Source: Bradyrhizobium sp. 141
GTDB taxonomy: Bacteria; Pseudomonadota; Alphaproteobacteria; Rhizobiales; Xanthobacteraceae
Assembly (NCBI RefSeq): GCF_023074055.1
Contig: NZ_JADPKR010000081.1
Coordinates: 124,001 to 188,000, forward strand
Direction of reading: 5' to 3'
Length of the DNA stretch: 64,000 nt
Both the position numbers and the translations under genes were made by a program. The notes beneath the pieces were generated by a model. The model searched no databases. It saw only the letters and a list, made by a program, of their open reading frames with translations, and had not been told where the DNA came from. Positions 1 to 7,246 of this stretch are shown here, piece by piece; within the stretch, counting starts at the first letter, position 1, and every line of letters starts with the position of its first letter.

Positions 1-331
1 GGGCGCGGCCATAGAGCGCCTGCGCATTGTAGGGATCGAGTCCGACGGCGCGATTGAACTCGTCGAGCGCTGCCGCGGTCTCGCCTGACTTCGCCAGGGA
101 TTGCGCTTTTGCGGTGTGGGCCTGAGCTTCGGTGACATTGCCGGCGCTCACCGCGCTCTCAGCGGGCGCGGCCGCCTTGGGTGCTTCCTGAGGCTTGTCC
201 TTCTCCGGCATCAGCGATCCCAGATCGAAGGAGCAGCCGCACAGCGCAATCCCCATCAAAGCCAGCGCGAACGGCCGCTGCCAGATCTGGCGTAGCCGTG
301 CCAAGCCGCGCTCGGGGAAAGGGGAAGCCAT
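1..331 (-). CDS. TPR-containing lipoprotein, 3' part beyond window
   Basis: This is the first ~110 codons of a minus-strand gene that runs off the left edge. It starts ATG at 331-329. The N-terminus is basic (residues 1-20), followed by a hydrophobic stretch ending in L-C-G-C at about residue 33, which fits a lipoprotein signal. A Pro/Ala/Lys-rich linker (about 42-65) leads into a helical segment with the TPR pattern A-x-S-L-A-K-S-G-E and G-L-D-P-Y-N-A-Q-A-L-Y. It is probably a TPR lipoprotein acting in the periplasm; Tad-secretion TadD-like proteins have this layout, but the fragment is too short to say. Reading frame, lipobox and TPR pattern are direct observations; the role is inferred. 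Confidence 0.65.
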   Translation of the reverse strand, partial: MASPFPERGLARLRQIWQRPFALALMGIALCGCSFDLGSLMPEKDKPQEAPKAAAPAESAVSAGNVTEAQAHTAKAQSLAKSGETAAALDEFNRAVGLDPYNAQALYGRA

Positions 332-350
332 CTACGGTTCGCTCGCGCTA

Positions 351-447
351 GAGCATGATCCGGACCCGAAGGGCCGCGTTAGCGAAAAGTGTGAAGCGGT
401 TTTCCCTCGCGACAAACGCGGAACGCGTTTGCGCGGAGATCATGCTC
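351..447. repeat. Intergenic palindromic repeat, family A (long variant)
   Basis: The ends are an inverted pair, gagcatgatc (351-360) and gatcatgctc (438-447). The inside contains the family core gtgaagcggttttcc plus an extra GC-rich segment that shorter copies at 4442, 22409 and 56118 lack. It lies between the TPR gene and rpsU and can fold into a long hairpin. Confidence 0.8.
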
Positions 448-539
448 AAGCAACAAACTAAAGCGCGATGATCATTCGTCCTAGTCTCATCGCGCTTCAG
501 CGCCGTATCGGTGGTGTCCCGTCCCAGAAAGGCACCGCT

Positions 540-570
540 CACAAACAATAACGCGGGCCAGGGGCCCGCG
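540..570 (-). terminator. Rho-independent terminator of rpsU
   Basis: A perfect 8-bp stem (cgcgggcc 552-559, ggcccgcg 563-570) with a 3-nt loop is followed, reading the minus strand, by the T-rich tract ttattgttt. It lies 40 bp past the rpsU stop, so it is well placed to end that transcript. Confidence 0.8.
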
Positions 571-609
571 TCATCGGAAACTGAAATCTTGCTAAATGCG
601 GTAGGTAGG

Positions 610-906
610 TCAGCGCGGTCCGCGCGGACCTGCACCCGGGCCGCTACGACCACCGCGATCACCGCCGGGACCGGCGCCGAACACCGGCTTCGGCTTCATC
701 GGCAGCAGGCCTTCGCGCTGCAGCTTCTTGCGGGCCAGCTTGCGCGCGCGGCGCACGGCTTCGGCCTTTTCGCGGGCCTTCTTCTCGGAGGGCTTTTCGT
801 AGTGACCGCGGAGCTTCATCTCGCGGAAAATACCCTCGCGCTGCATCTTCTTCTTCAGCGCCTTGAGGGCTTGATCGACATTGTTATCGCGAACGAGAAC
901 CTGCAC
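610..906 (-). CDS. rpsU: 30S ribosomal protein S21
   Basis: Small-subunit ribosomal protein S21, which helps the 30S subunit engage mRNA. The N-terminus MQVLVRDNNVDQALKALKKK and the following basic helix with R-K-x-x-R-K-K-x-x-R are the bS21 signature. At 98 residues it is longer than the roughly 70-residue enterobacterial protein because of a Gly/Arg/Pro-rich tail, as is usual in Rhizobiales. The start is GTG (906-904), fixed by the conserved N-terminus and by GAGGA six bases upstream. It is monocistronic, with its own terminator at 552-570, and diverges from aqpZ. Confidence 0.96.
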   Translation of the reverse strand: MQVLVRDNNVDQALKALKKKMQREGIFREMKLRGHYEKPSEKKAREKAEAVRRARKLARKKLQREGLLPMKPKPVFGAGPGGDRGGRSGPGAGPRGPR

Positions 907-1166
907 GCGGCATCCTCTTCAGTGGATCGGATTTGAATTCTGGTAAGACGAAGGGGATGGCGAAACGCACAAGCCCTTAACCTTGAGGGCGCGGATGTAT
1001 CAGACAAAAGCGGGGATGTCCACCGGCCAGGCGGGGATTCGGGCCAAGTTCAGCCATTAAATAAGGCAGAATACCTCCGTGCGGCCCTGATTTGGGAGAT
1101 TTGACGCCAAGGGTGGGGCCGTTTTCGGAGCCTTGTTCCGGAAACTTTGAAAGTAGGGGACGACAC

Positions 1167-1889
1167 ATGGATATCAAGAAATACGCCGCTGAAGCCATCG
1201 GCACTTTTTGGCTCACATTCGCAGGTTGCGGGAGCGCGGTGATCGCCGCCGGCTTTCCCCAGGTCGGAATCGGCCTGGTCGGTGTTTCCCTCGCGTTCGG
1301 CCTGAGCGTCGTCACCATGGCCTATGCCATCGGCCACATCTCGGGTTGCCATCTCAACCCGGCGGTCACGGTCGGTCTTGCCGCCGGCGGCCGTTTCCCC
1401 GCCGGGCAGATCCTGCCCTATGTGATCGCCCAGGTAGCCGGTGCGATCGTGGCGGCGGGGCTGCTCTACGTCATCGCCAGCGGTGCGCCCGGATTCGACG
1501 TCAGCAAGGGCTTCGCATCCAACGGCTATGATGCGCATTCGCCCGGCCAGTACAGCATGATCGTGTGCTTCCTCACCGAGGTGGTGATGACCATGATGTT
1601 CCTGTTCATCATCATGGGCTCCACTCATGGCCGCGCGCCCGCAGGCTTCGCACCGCTCGCGATCGGGCTCGCGCTGGTGATGATCCATCTCGTCAGCATC
1701 CCCGTTACCAACACGTCGGTGAACCCGGCGCGCAGCACCGGCCCGGCGCTGTTCGTCGGCGGCTGGGCAACGGCTCAGCTGTGGCTGTTCTGGGTCGCGC
1801 CGCTGATCGGCGGCGCGCTGGGTGGGGTGATCTATCGCTGGCTCAGCGAGGAGCCGGCTGGCGTCGTCGCGGGCGCGAAGACGGCGTAG
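1167..1889 (+). CDS. aqpZ: Aquaporin Z, water channel
   Basis: Inner-membrane MIP-family water channel of 240 residues. Both pore motifs are intact: NPAVT at 64-68 and NPARS at 186-190. The selectivity-filter residues F44, H174, T183 and R189 match the water-specific AqpZ set almost number for number, which argues against a glycerol facilitator. Six hydrophobic helices are evident. The start is ATG 1167, preceded by AGGGGA; a longer in-frame opening at 1092 lacks family similarity. A family-B repeat begins immediately after the stop codon. Confidence 0.95.
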   Translation: MDIKKYAAEAIGTFWLTFAGCGSAVIAAGFPQVGIGLVGVSLAFGLSVVTMAYAIGHISGCHLNPAVTVGLAAGGRFPAGQILPYVIAQVAGAIVAAGLLYVIASGAPGFDVSKGFASNGYDAHSPGQYSMIVCFLTEVVMTMMFLFIIMGSTHGRAPAGFAPLAIGLALVMIHLVSIPVTNTSVNPARSTGPALFVGGWATAQLWLFWVAPLIGGALGGVIYRWLSEEPAGVVAGAKTA

Positions 1890-1948
1890 GAGCGTTTTCG
1901 AGCGAAGTGGATACCGGTTCGCGTCAAGAAAACGCGTCAAACGAAAAT
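1890..1948. repeat. Intergenic repeat, family B
   Basis: It starts gagcgttttcgagcgaagtg directly after the aqpZ stop and continues through ataccggttcgcgtcaagaaaacgcg. Nearly the same block follows the stop at 9934. The aaaacgc/gcgtttt-type halves allow pairing. It sits between convergent aqpZ and purK. Confidence 0.75.
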
Positions 1949-1983
1949 CGCGAAGCGGGATCGCAGCGAATGCTGCGGTCCCG

Positions 1984-3090
1984 CTACTTGCTCTTCGTCG
2001 GCCTGACTTCGGTGACGTGGCCCATCTTGCGGCCGGGGCGCGGCATGCCCTTGCCGTAGATGTGCACCGTGGCGCCGGGGACGGTCAGCCATTTTTCGTG
2101 ATCGTTGATCTCATCGCCGATCAGATTGGTCATGGTGACGATGTCGCCGTGGCGCACCGGCTTGCCGAGCGGCCAGCCGGCGATGGCGCGGATATGCTGC
2201 TCGAATTGCGAGACGGATGCGCCGTCCAGCGTCCAGTGCCCGGAATTGTGCACGCGCGGGGCGATCTCGTTGACCAGCACCTTCGGTCCGGTGCCATTGG
2301 CGAGCACGAACATCTCGACGGCGAGCACGCCGACATAGTCGAGCGCGCTCGCGATCTTGCCGGCGATGCTGCGCGCGTCTTCGGCGAGCGCATCCGGGAT
2401 CGGCGCGGGCGCGCGCGATACCTTCAGGATGTGGTCGCGGTGCTCGTTCTCGGTGACGTCGAAGCATTCGACCTGGCCCGTGACCGAGCGTGCGGCGATC
2501 ACGGAGATCTCGCGCTCGAACGGTACGAAGGCTTCCAAGATCGCCGATTTCGTGGCGAGGCTGGTCCAAACCTTGGCGATGTCATCGCCCTGGCGGATGA
2601 TGGCCTGGCCCTTGCCGTCATAACCGAAGCGGCGGGTCTTGAGCACGGCCGGCAGACCGATCCTGACGATCGCCTCGCGCAATGAAGCCACTGAGGTGAC
2701 ATCGGCGTAGGCTGCGGTGCCAATGCCGAGCCGCGTCACGAAATCCTTCTCGGCGAGCCGGTCCTGGGTGGTCTCGAGAATCTTGCGGTTGGGCAGCACG
2801 GGTCGGCGCGCATCGAGCACCATCGCGGCCGCGGCGGGCACGTTCTCGAATTCGTAGGTGATGACGTCGACGTCGTTGGCGAACAGTTCGAGCGCTTCAA
2901 CATCGGCATATTCGGCGCAGGTCGCGTTCAAGACGACGTCAAAGGCCGGCGAGTCCGGATCGGGCGAGAACACCTGGCAGCGTAGGCCAAGCCGTGCCGC
3001 AGCCATGGCCAGCATCCGGCCCAATTGTCCGCCGCCGAGGATTCCGATGGTGTCACCGGGCTTCAGCTTCACGTGCCTGGTGTCGGTCAA
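1984..3090 (-). CDS. purK: N5-carboxyaminoimidazole ribonucleotide synthase
   Basis: PurK uses ATP and bicarbonate to carboxylate aminoimidazole ribonucleotide in purine synthesis; PurE then isomerises the product. The 368-residue protein has the N-terminal GILGGGQLGRM loop (about 17-27), a central ATP-grasp fold with KTRRFGYDGKGQ (about 151-162), and VNEIAPRVHNSGHWT near the active site (about 273). The start is TTG at 3090-3088, overlapping the purE stop by four bases (TTGA), which implies translational coupling. Family length and alignment support this start even though it is not ATG. Confidence 0.96.
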   Translation of the reverse strand: MTDTRHVKLKPGDTIGILGGGQLGRMLAMAAARLGLRCQVFSPDPDSPAFDVVLNATCAEYADVEALELFANDVDVITYEFENVPAAAAMVLDARRPVLPNRKILETTQDRLAEKDFVTRLGIGTAAYADVTSVASLREAIVRIGLPAVLKTRRFGYDGKGQAIIRQGDDIAKVWTSLATKSAILEAFVPFEREISVIAARSVTGQVECFDVTENEHRDHILKVSRAPAPIPDALAEDARSIAGKIASALDYVGVLAVEMFVLANGTGPKVLVNEIAPRVHNSGHWTLDGASVSQFEQHIRAIAGWPLGKPVRHGDIVTMTNLIGDEINDHEKWLTVPGATVHIYGKGMPRPGRKMGHVTEVRPTKSK

Positions 3091-3575
3091 GCCTTGTCCT
3101 CCGGGCGCTCGGCGACTGCCTCGGTCTGAGCCTTGCGCCAGGCGGCGAGGCGATTGGACAAGGCTGGGTCAGACAAAGCCAGTACGGACGCTGCCAGCAG
3201 CGCGGCATTGATCGCGCCGGCCTTGCCGATGGCGAGGGTGCCGACCGGGATGCCGGCGGGCATCTGGACGATCGAATAGAGCGAATCGAGGCCCTTGAGC
3301 GTCTTGGATTCGACGGGAACGCCGAACACCGGGAGTTCGGTCAGCGCCGCCGCCATGCCGGGCAGATGTGCAGCGCCTCCAGCGCCGGCGATGATGACCT
3401 TGTAACCCGCGGCCTTGGCCCCCTTGGCGAAAGCAAACAGCCGGTCGGGGGTGCGGTGGGCCGAAACGATGCGGGTGTCGGCGGCAACGCCGAGCGCGGC
3501 AAGCGTGTCGGCGGCATGCCGCATCGTGTCCCAGTCCGACTGGCTTCCCATGATGATGGCGATCGGCGCGGTCAT
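3087..3575 (-). CDS. purE: N5-carboxyaminoimidazole ribonucleotide mutase
   Basis: Class I PurE, cytoplasmic and normally octameric, moves the carboxyl group from N5 to C4 of the imidazole to give CAIR. At 162 residues it has the usual length. Signature segments are GSQSDWDTM (about 10-18), SAHRTPDR (about 38-45) carrying the catalytic His, and GAGGAAHLPGM (about 66-76). It is the first gene of a purE-purK operon and diverges from the small diguanylate cyclase gene. No strong ribosome-binding site precedes its ATG at 3575. Confidence 0.97.
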   Translation of the reverse strand: MTAPIAIIMGSQSDWDTMRHAADTLAALGVAADTRIVSAHRTPDRLFAFAKGAKAAGYKVIIAGAGGAAHLPGMAAALTELPVFGVPVESKTLKGLDSLYSIVQMPAGIPVGTLAIGKAGAINAALLAASVLALSDPALSNRLAAWRKAQTEAVAERPEDKA

Positions 3576-3716
3576 GACGATAATTGTGCCCGAAAAACAG
3601 AAGGATAGGCCAGATTAACGGTTCCGGCCGGCGGCTCGCAAGGCGGTGGCAAGGAGAAGGGAATCCACTATCCTGTCTTGGTGAATCCCCGCAAGCCTTC
3701 ATTGAGCAGGATGCCC

Positions 3717-4442
3717 ATGAAGAAACCAAAAAGGGCGAGCGCTGCGAAGGCCAAAAAGGGCCGGAAGACCAGCGCCGGCCGATCCAAAGCCGCACCAAAG
3801 CGGCTGACCAAGCGTCCGGCGAAGCCGCCGCGGCGCCGCCCGCCGGGCAATGATGGAGCCCAGGAAACTCTCAGGACGACGATCCGGGGCTTGCGGACCA
3901 AGCTCAAGGAGACGCAGCGCCGGGTCGCGGAACTGGAAGCTGCGGCCGACACCGATTTCCTGCTCGAGATCCCCAACCGGCGCGGCTTCGAGCGCGAGCT
4001 CGCGCGCGCCATCGCCTACATGAAGCGCTACCGCGCCAGTGGGGCGCTGATCGTGCTCGACGTCGATCGGTTGAAGCCGATCAACGATTCGTTCGGTCAT
4101 GGCGCCGGCGACGAGGTGCTCAAGGCGATTGTCGCCACGCTGACACGGCAGGTCCGTGCTTCCGATGTGGTCGGCCGGCTCGGGGGCGACGAGTTCGCGC
4201 TGCTGCTCTGGAATCTCAGCGAGACCGACGCCAAGGCGAAGGCGGCCGCCTTTGAGCAGGCGGTCGACGAATTGTCCTTTGTCTTTCGCGGCCAGCACGT
4301 GACGGCGGGCGCCTCCGCAGGGGTCGCGCTGCTGGGGGCGCAGTCCGACGCAGGCCGCGCCCTGGAGGAGGCGGACGCCGCCATGTATGTGCGCAAGGCG
4401 CACCGGCGGCACGAGCCGCAGATCAGGCTGGTCAGCAGTTAG
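3717..4442 (+). CDS. Diguanylate cyclase with polycationic N-terminal tail
   Basis: Predicted cytoplasmic c-di-GMP synthase of 241 residues. The catalytic domain (about 85-235) has the metal-site segment DVDRLKPIND, an intact GGDEF, and an allosteric RASD exactly five residues before GGDEF, so feedback inhibition by c-di-GMP is likely retained. The first ~50 residues are almost entirely Lys, Arg, Ala and Pro, resembling histone-H1-like tails, then a short coiled coil (about 52-80) leads into GGDEF. There is no sensor or membrane domain. ATG 3717 is preferred (AGG at 3708-3710); ATG 3711 and TTG 3678 are alternatives. A family-A repeat overlaps the last base of the stop codon. Confidence 0.88.
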   Translation: MKKPKRASAAKAKKGRKTSAGRSKAAPKRLTKRPAKPPRRRPPGNDGAQETLRTTIRGLRTKLKETQRRVAELEAAADTDFLLEIPNRRGFERELARAIAYMKRYRASGALIVLDVDRLKPINDSFGHGAGDEVLKAIVATLTRQVRASDVVGRLGGDEFALLLWNLSETDAKAKAAAFEQAVDELSFVFRGQHVTAGASAGVALLGAQSDAGRALEEADAAMYVRKAHRRHEPQIRLVSS

Positions 4443-4490
4443 AGCATGATCCGGAAAGGTGTGAAGCGGTTTTCCGAAGAGATCATGCTC
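4442..4490. repeat. Intergenic palindromic repeat, family A
   Basis: A 49-bp element bounded by gagcatgatc (4442-4451) and gatcatgctc (4481-4490), with core ggaaaggtgtgaagcgg. Its first base is the last base of the diguanylate cyclase stop codon. It lies between convergent genes and could act as a bidirectional 3'-end structure. Confidence 0.85.
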
Positions 4491-4502
4491 AAACACTAAA
4501 CC

Positions 4503-4754
4503 TTACAGCGTGGCGAGATCTTCGGGCACGTTGCCGAATTTGCGCAGCAGCGTGGCGTCGCCGAATTCGCCGGTCATGGGATCACCGCTACGGCTGAAGG
4601 CGACCGCGCCGATATGGCCTGCACCCCGCGATAAGAGCTCGGCGCGCCGCAATGCGGCCGTCGAGCTCTGGCATTCTTCCGCTGCGCCTGCGACAGGCGA
4701 GCCGTCGGCATCGATCAAAAAGGGCATTGCAACGTAATAGGTCACGTCCGACAT
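4503..4754 (-). CDS. Hypothetical small protein (83 aa)
   Basis: I do not recognise this family. The 83-residue soluble protein starts MSDVTYYVAMPFL, has an Ala-rich middle helix with one Cys, and ends in a mixed region around DATLLRKFGNVPED. There is no signal peptide or membrane segment. It lies 22 bp downstream of the 72-residue gene on the same strand, so the two are probably co-transcribed from the promoter near 5050-5076 that carries an SOS-type box. The ORF has an ATG start and normal codon use for this genome. A DNA-damage link is inferred only from the upstream site. Confidence 0.7.
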   Translation of the reverse strand: MSDVTYYVAMPFLIDADGSPVAGAAEECQSSTAALRRAELLSRGAGHIGAVAFSRSGDPMTGEFGDATLLRKFGNVPEDLATL

Positions 4755-4776
4755 GGCGTTGCTCCAATGTTGAAAC

Positions 4777-4995
4777 TCAGGCGGCGCTGCTCTTGCTCCG
4801 CATCTTGCTGCGCGAGGTGTCCGGAATGCAGCCGGCGGAAATCGCCGCCTGCAATTCCTCCAGCTCGGCTTCCAGATATTCGTTGGCCATGATCAGCGCC
4901 TTGATGGTGCTCCGCAGATTGCCGTCGCACATCGCGATCGCCTGATCGCAGGCCTGTTCATAGTGGCTGTTGTCGAGAAGGGCGGTTGGCGACAT
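4777..4995 (-). CDS. Hypothetical small acidic helical protein (72 aa)
   Basis: I do not recognise this family. The 72-residue protein is mostly helical, with a leucine- and glutamate-rich stretch (NEYLEAELEELQAAI, about 39-53), two Cys in the first half (C16, C23), another at 56, and a short basic Ser/Lys tail. It is cytoplasmic by appearance. AGGAC lies seven bases before the ATG at 4995. It is the first gene of a two-gene unit with the 83-residue gene. A GAAC-N7-GAAC element (5050-5064, minus strand) 55-69 bp upstream suggests LexA control. Confidence 0.7.
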   Translation of the reverse strand: MSPTALLDNSHYEQACDQAIAMCDGNLRSTIKALIMANEYLEAELEELQAAISAGCIPDTSRSKMRSKSSAA

Positions 4996-5047
4996 CTGCG
5001 TTGTCCTGTTGTCCTTGGGCGTTTCCTGGGGGCGGCGGGGCGCTCAA

Positions 5048-5076
5048 ATGTTCCTATTTTGTTCTTTTCGAGTCAA
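5048..5076 (-). promoter_or_regulatory. Putative LexA/SOS box inside a promoter
   Basis: On the minus strand GAAC-AAAATAG-GAAC occupies 5064-5050, matching the alphaproteobacterial LexA direct-repeat operator GAAC-N7-GAAC exactly. TTGACT (5076-5071) lies 17 bp from GAACAT (5053-5048), so the operator would sit between the -35 and -10 positions of the promoter for the gene starting at 4995. The match is seen directly; LexA binding is inferred. Confidence 0.55.
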
Positions 5077-5116
5077 GCGGATTCATGGCGAGCCACTGCG
5101 CGAAGCGGCTCACGGA

Positions 5117-5323
5117 TCAGGCGATGATGTCCGGGGTAATCTGGTCTTCGATGAACGCGATGCGGTCCCGCAACAACAGCTTGCGCTTCTTCAACCGCTG
5201 CAACCGCAACAGGTCCGGGGCGGGCGATTGATGCAGTGCATCGATCGCCGCATCGAGATCTCGGTGTTCCTGCTGCAACCGGGTGAGCTCGGCTTCGAGC
5301 TCACGCTCGTCTTCATTGGTCAT
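5117..5323 (-). CDS. DUF465 (YdcH-family) small coiled-coil protein
   Basis: A 68-residue, highly charged, all-helical protein with the DUF465 layout: helix (DERELEAELTRLQQEHRDLD), a short turn with SPAPDLL, then L-x-R-L-K-K-R-K-L-L-L-R-D-R-I. The Lys-Lys-Arg-Lys segment before the last helix is the family hallmark. Function is unknown for the family. It is monocistronic on the minus strand, and a second DUF465 protein is encoded on the other strand at 5653. Confidence 0.85.
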   Translation of the reverse strand: MTNEDERELEAELTRLQQEHRDLDAAIDALHQSPAPDLLRLQRLKKRKLLLRDRIAFIEDQITPDIIA

Positions 5324-5652
5324 GTCTGCGGTGGCCGAAAACCGATAGGCGTGAGACTAAGGCTGTGGATGCCCTGTGGAAATTATCGTCCTTGCGCGGC
5401 GTGATCGCAAGCGATCTGCAACCCTCGCTCGCCGATCTCCCGCAACATATTTCTGTGGGGCGCTGAGGTATCGCGCAAGCGCATTGATATCATGGATTTT
5501 TCCCGCGCGGTTCCTTTACTCACGCTTCGTTACATATGAATTTTCAAAAATGAAGCTGCGACGACGGATATCCATCGACAGAACGAATCGGTGATGTAGA
5601 CTTGCTTGTCCGGATCGAATCCTGAGGTTCAACCCTACCGAGGAGGTTTCGA
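5324..5652. other. Intergenic region between two DUF465 genes
   Basis: No gene or RNA is recognised in these 329 bp. The part from about 5480 to 5600 is clearly AT-richer than the surroundings (for example tacatatgaattttcaaaaatg), as expected for a promoter region serving the plus-strand DUF465 gene. The short openings here lack ribosome-binding sites and family similarity. Confidence 0.5.
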
Positions 5653-5832
5653 ATGACAATTCAGGCACATCTCGTTGAATTGGAGCGGAAGCACAAACTT
5701 CTCGAAAACGAATTGCACGAAGCTCTCGTGCACCTTTCAACAGACGACCTGCAAATTGTTGAGTTGAAGCGCCGGAAGTTGATGGTCAAGGACCAGATCG
5801 AGCGTCTCAGGCACGGCGACACGCTCCACTAG
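5653..5832 (+). CDS. DUF465 (YdcH-family) small protein, second copy
   Basis: A 59-residue ORF starting ATG at 5653 behind an exceptionally good ribosome-binding site (AGGAGG at 5641-5646). The translation, from MTIQAHLVELERKHKLLENE to IERLRHGDTLH, has the DUF465 pattern: first helix, a linker (STDDLQI), then LKRRKLMVKDQIERL. It is a paralogue of the 5117-5323 product on the opposite strand. Function is unknown for the family. An inverted repeat at 5873-5904 follows. Confidence 0.85.
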   Translation: MTIQAHLVELERKHKLLENELHEALVHLSTDDLQIVELKRRKLMVKDQIERLRHGDTLH

Positions 5833-5872
5833 TAACCCCCGTAACAGCGTAGAGTTGATCTTACCCTTGTCC

Positions 5873-5904
5873 GCAGGGATGAGAGCCTTTGCGCTCATCC
5901 CTGC
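5873..5904. terminator. Stem-loop between convergent genes
   Basis: A perfect 11-bp inverted repeat, gcagggatgag (5873-5883) and ctcatccctgc (5894-5904), with a 10-nt loop. It lies between the DUF465 gene and the convergent FAD oxidoreductase. No clear T tract follows on either strand, so it may be a 3'-end stabiliser rather than a classical terminator. Confidence 0.5.
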
Positions 5905-5940
5905 AGCAGCGTGCGCACCGTGCAAAGATGTTTGCGCGGT

Positions 5941-7044
5941 TTAAGTGCTTGCGAGCTCGGCGACGTGATCGGCGATCGCGAGCGACGACGTCAGCCCCGG
6001 CGATTCGATGCCGAACAGGTTGACCAGGCCTGCGACGCCGTGATCGCGTGGGCCCTGCATCAGGAAGTCCTGCGTCGCGACCGCAGGCGGTACGATCTTC
6101 GGCCGGATGCCCGAATAGCTTGGCATCAACGCGCCGTCAGGCAGTGTCGGCCAGTATTTGCGGATCGCCGGATAGAAGCGCTCGGCGCGTGACGGGTCGA
6201 CCTCGTAATTGATCGTCTCGATCCACTCGACGTCGGGGCCGAAGCGCGCTTGTCCCGCCATGTCCAGCGTCAGATGCACTCCTAACCCGCCGGGTTCGGG
6301 CACCGGGTAGATCAGGCGCGAGAACGGCGCCTTGGCATTGCAGCTGAAGTAATTTCCCTTGGCGAGATAGGCCGGCGGAATCCGCTCCAGCGGCATGCCG
6401 TCGATGTTGCGTGCCACATTCGTCGCCGAGAGCCCCGCGGCGTTGACGAGGAGGCTGCATTGCAGCGTCATTGGCGCCTCGCCGCCGGCTTCGATTTCGA
6501 TGAGGCCGTTCGCCGCCTTGGCGCGGATCAGCGGGGTGTGAAACGCGAAGGCCGCGCCTGATGCCTCGGCTTCGCCGCGCAGCGAGAGCATGTAGGCGTG
6601 GCTGTCGATGATGCCCGTTGACGGCGACAGCAGTGCGGCGTCGCAGGCGAGCGCCGGCTCCAGCGCGCGTGCCGCCTCGCCCGTGAGCAGCTGCATGTCG
6701 AGCACGCCATTGGCCTCGGCATGTGCCTTGATCGATTGCAGCTTCTCGGTCTCTTGCGGGCTGGTCGCGACGATCAGCTTGCCGCAATTCCTGTGCGGGA
6801 TGCCGTGCTCGGCACAGTAGCGGTAGAGCGCGTGCTTGCCGTCGACGCACATGCGCGCCATCCAGCTCCCGGCGCGGTAATAGATGCCGGCATGGATCAC
6901 CTCACTGTTGCGCGAGGAGGTGATGGTGCCGATCGCCTCGGCCTCCTCGAGCACGATGACCTCGCGCCCGGCCTGCGCCAGCTTTCGGGCCACCGCGAGC
7001 CCGACCACGCCGGCTCCGATGACGACGCAATCGACCCTATCCAT
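5941..7044 (-). CDS. FAD-dependent oxidoreductase, L-2-hydroxyglutarate dehydrogenase-like
   Basis: A 367-residue DAO-family flavoprotein. The N-terminal dinucleotide site GAGVVGLAVARKLAQAG (about 11-27) binds FAD. TSSRNSEVIHAGIYY (about 42-56) is characteristic of the L-2-hydroxyglutarate dehydrogenase/oxidase branch, as are NAAGLSA (about 201-207) and the C-terminal GIESPGLTSSLAIA. It probably oxidises L-2-hydroxyglutarate to 2-oxoglutarate, passing electrons to the quinone pool or oxygen; a related 2-hydroxyacid substrate is possible. There is no signal peptide. It is a single gene, divergent from the GGDEF-EAL gene. Confidence 0.85.
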   Translation of the reverse strand: MDRVDCVVIGAGVVGLAVARKLAQAGREVIVLEEAEAIGTITSSRNSEVIHAGIYYRAGSWMARMCVDGKHALYRYCAEHGIPHRNCGKLIVATSPQETEKLQSIKAHAEANGVLDMQLLTGEAARALEPALACDAALLSPSTGIIDSHAYMLSLRGEAEASGAAFAFHTPLIRAKAANGLIEIEAGGEAPMTLQCSLLVNAAGLSATNVARNIDGMPLERIPPAYLAKGNYFSCNAKAPFSRLIYPVPEPGGLGVHLTLDMAGQARFGPDVEWIETINYEVDPSRAERFYPAIRKYWPTLPDGALMPSYSGIRPKIVPPAVATQDFLMQGPRDHGVAGLVNLFGIESPGLTSSLAIADHVAELAST

Positions 7045-7246
7045 GGTTGTGCAGGATGTTCGCTGGAAGCGCCGGTGGCATCAGGCCTGGGAGGAATGGC
7101 GCGGGGTCATTTTCCGTTAAGGAAGAATTTATCATGTCAGGGCAATTGCCGTATTTCACGTCACATTTTTCTGTTGCGCGTACAGGCGTTTACCCGATCC
7201 AAACCCGTGAAGCCAGACAATCCGACGTTGAAATCGCGGGTGGCTG

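Noticed and set aside
351..453. Possible insertion-sequence end or CRISPR-like repeat
   Set aside because: No transposase and no spacer array; copies are single, palindromic and intergenic, so they are treated as repeat family A.
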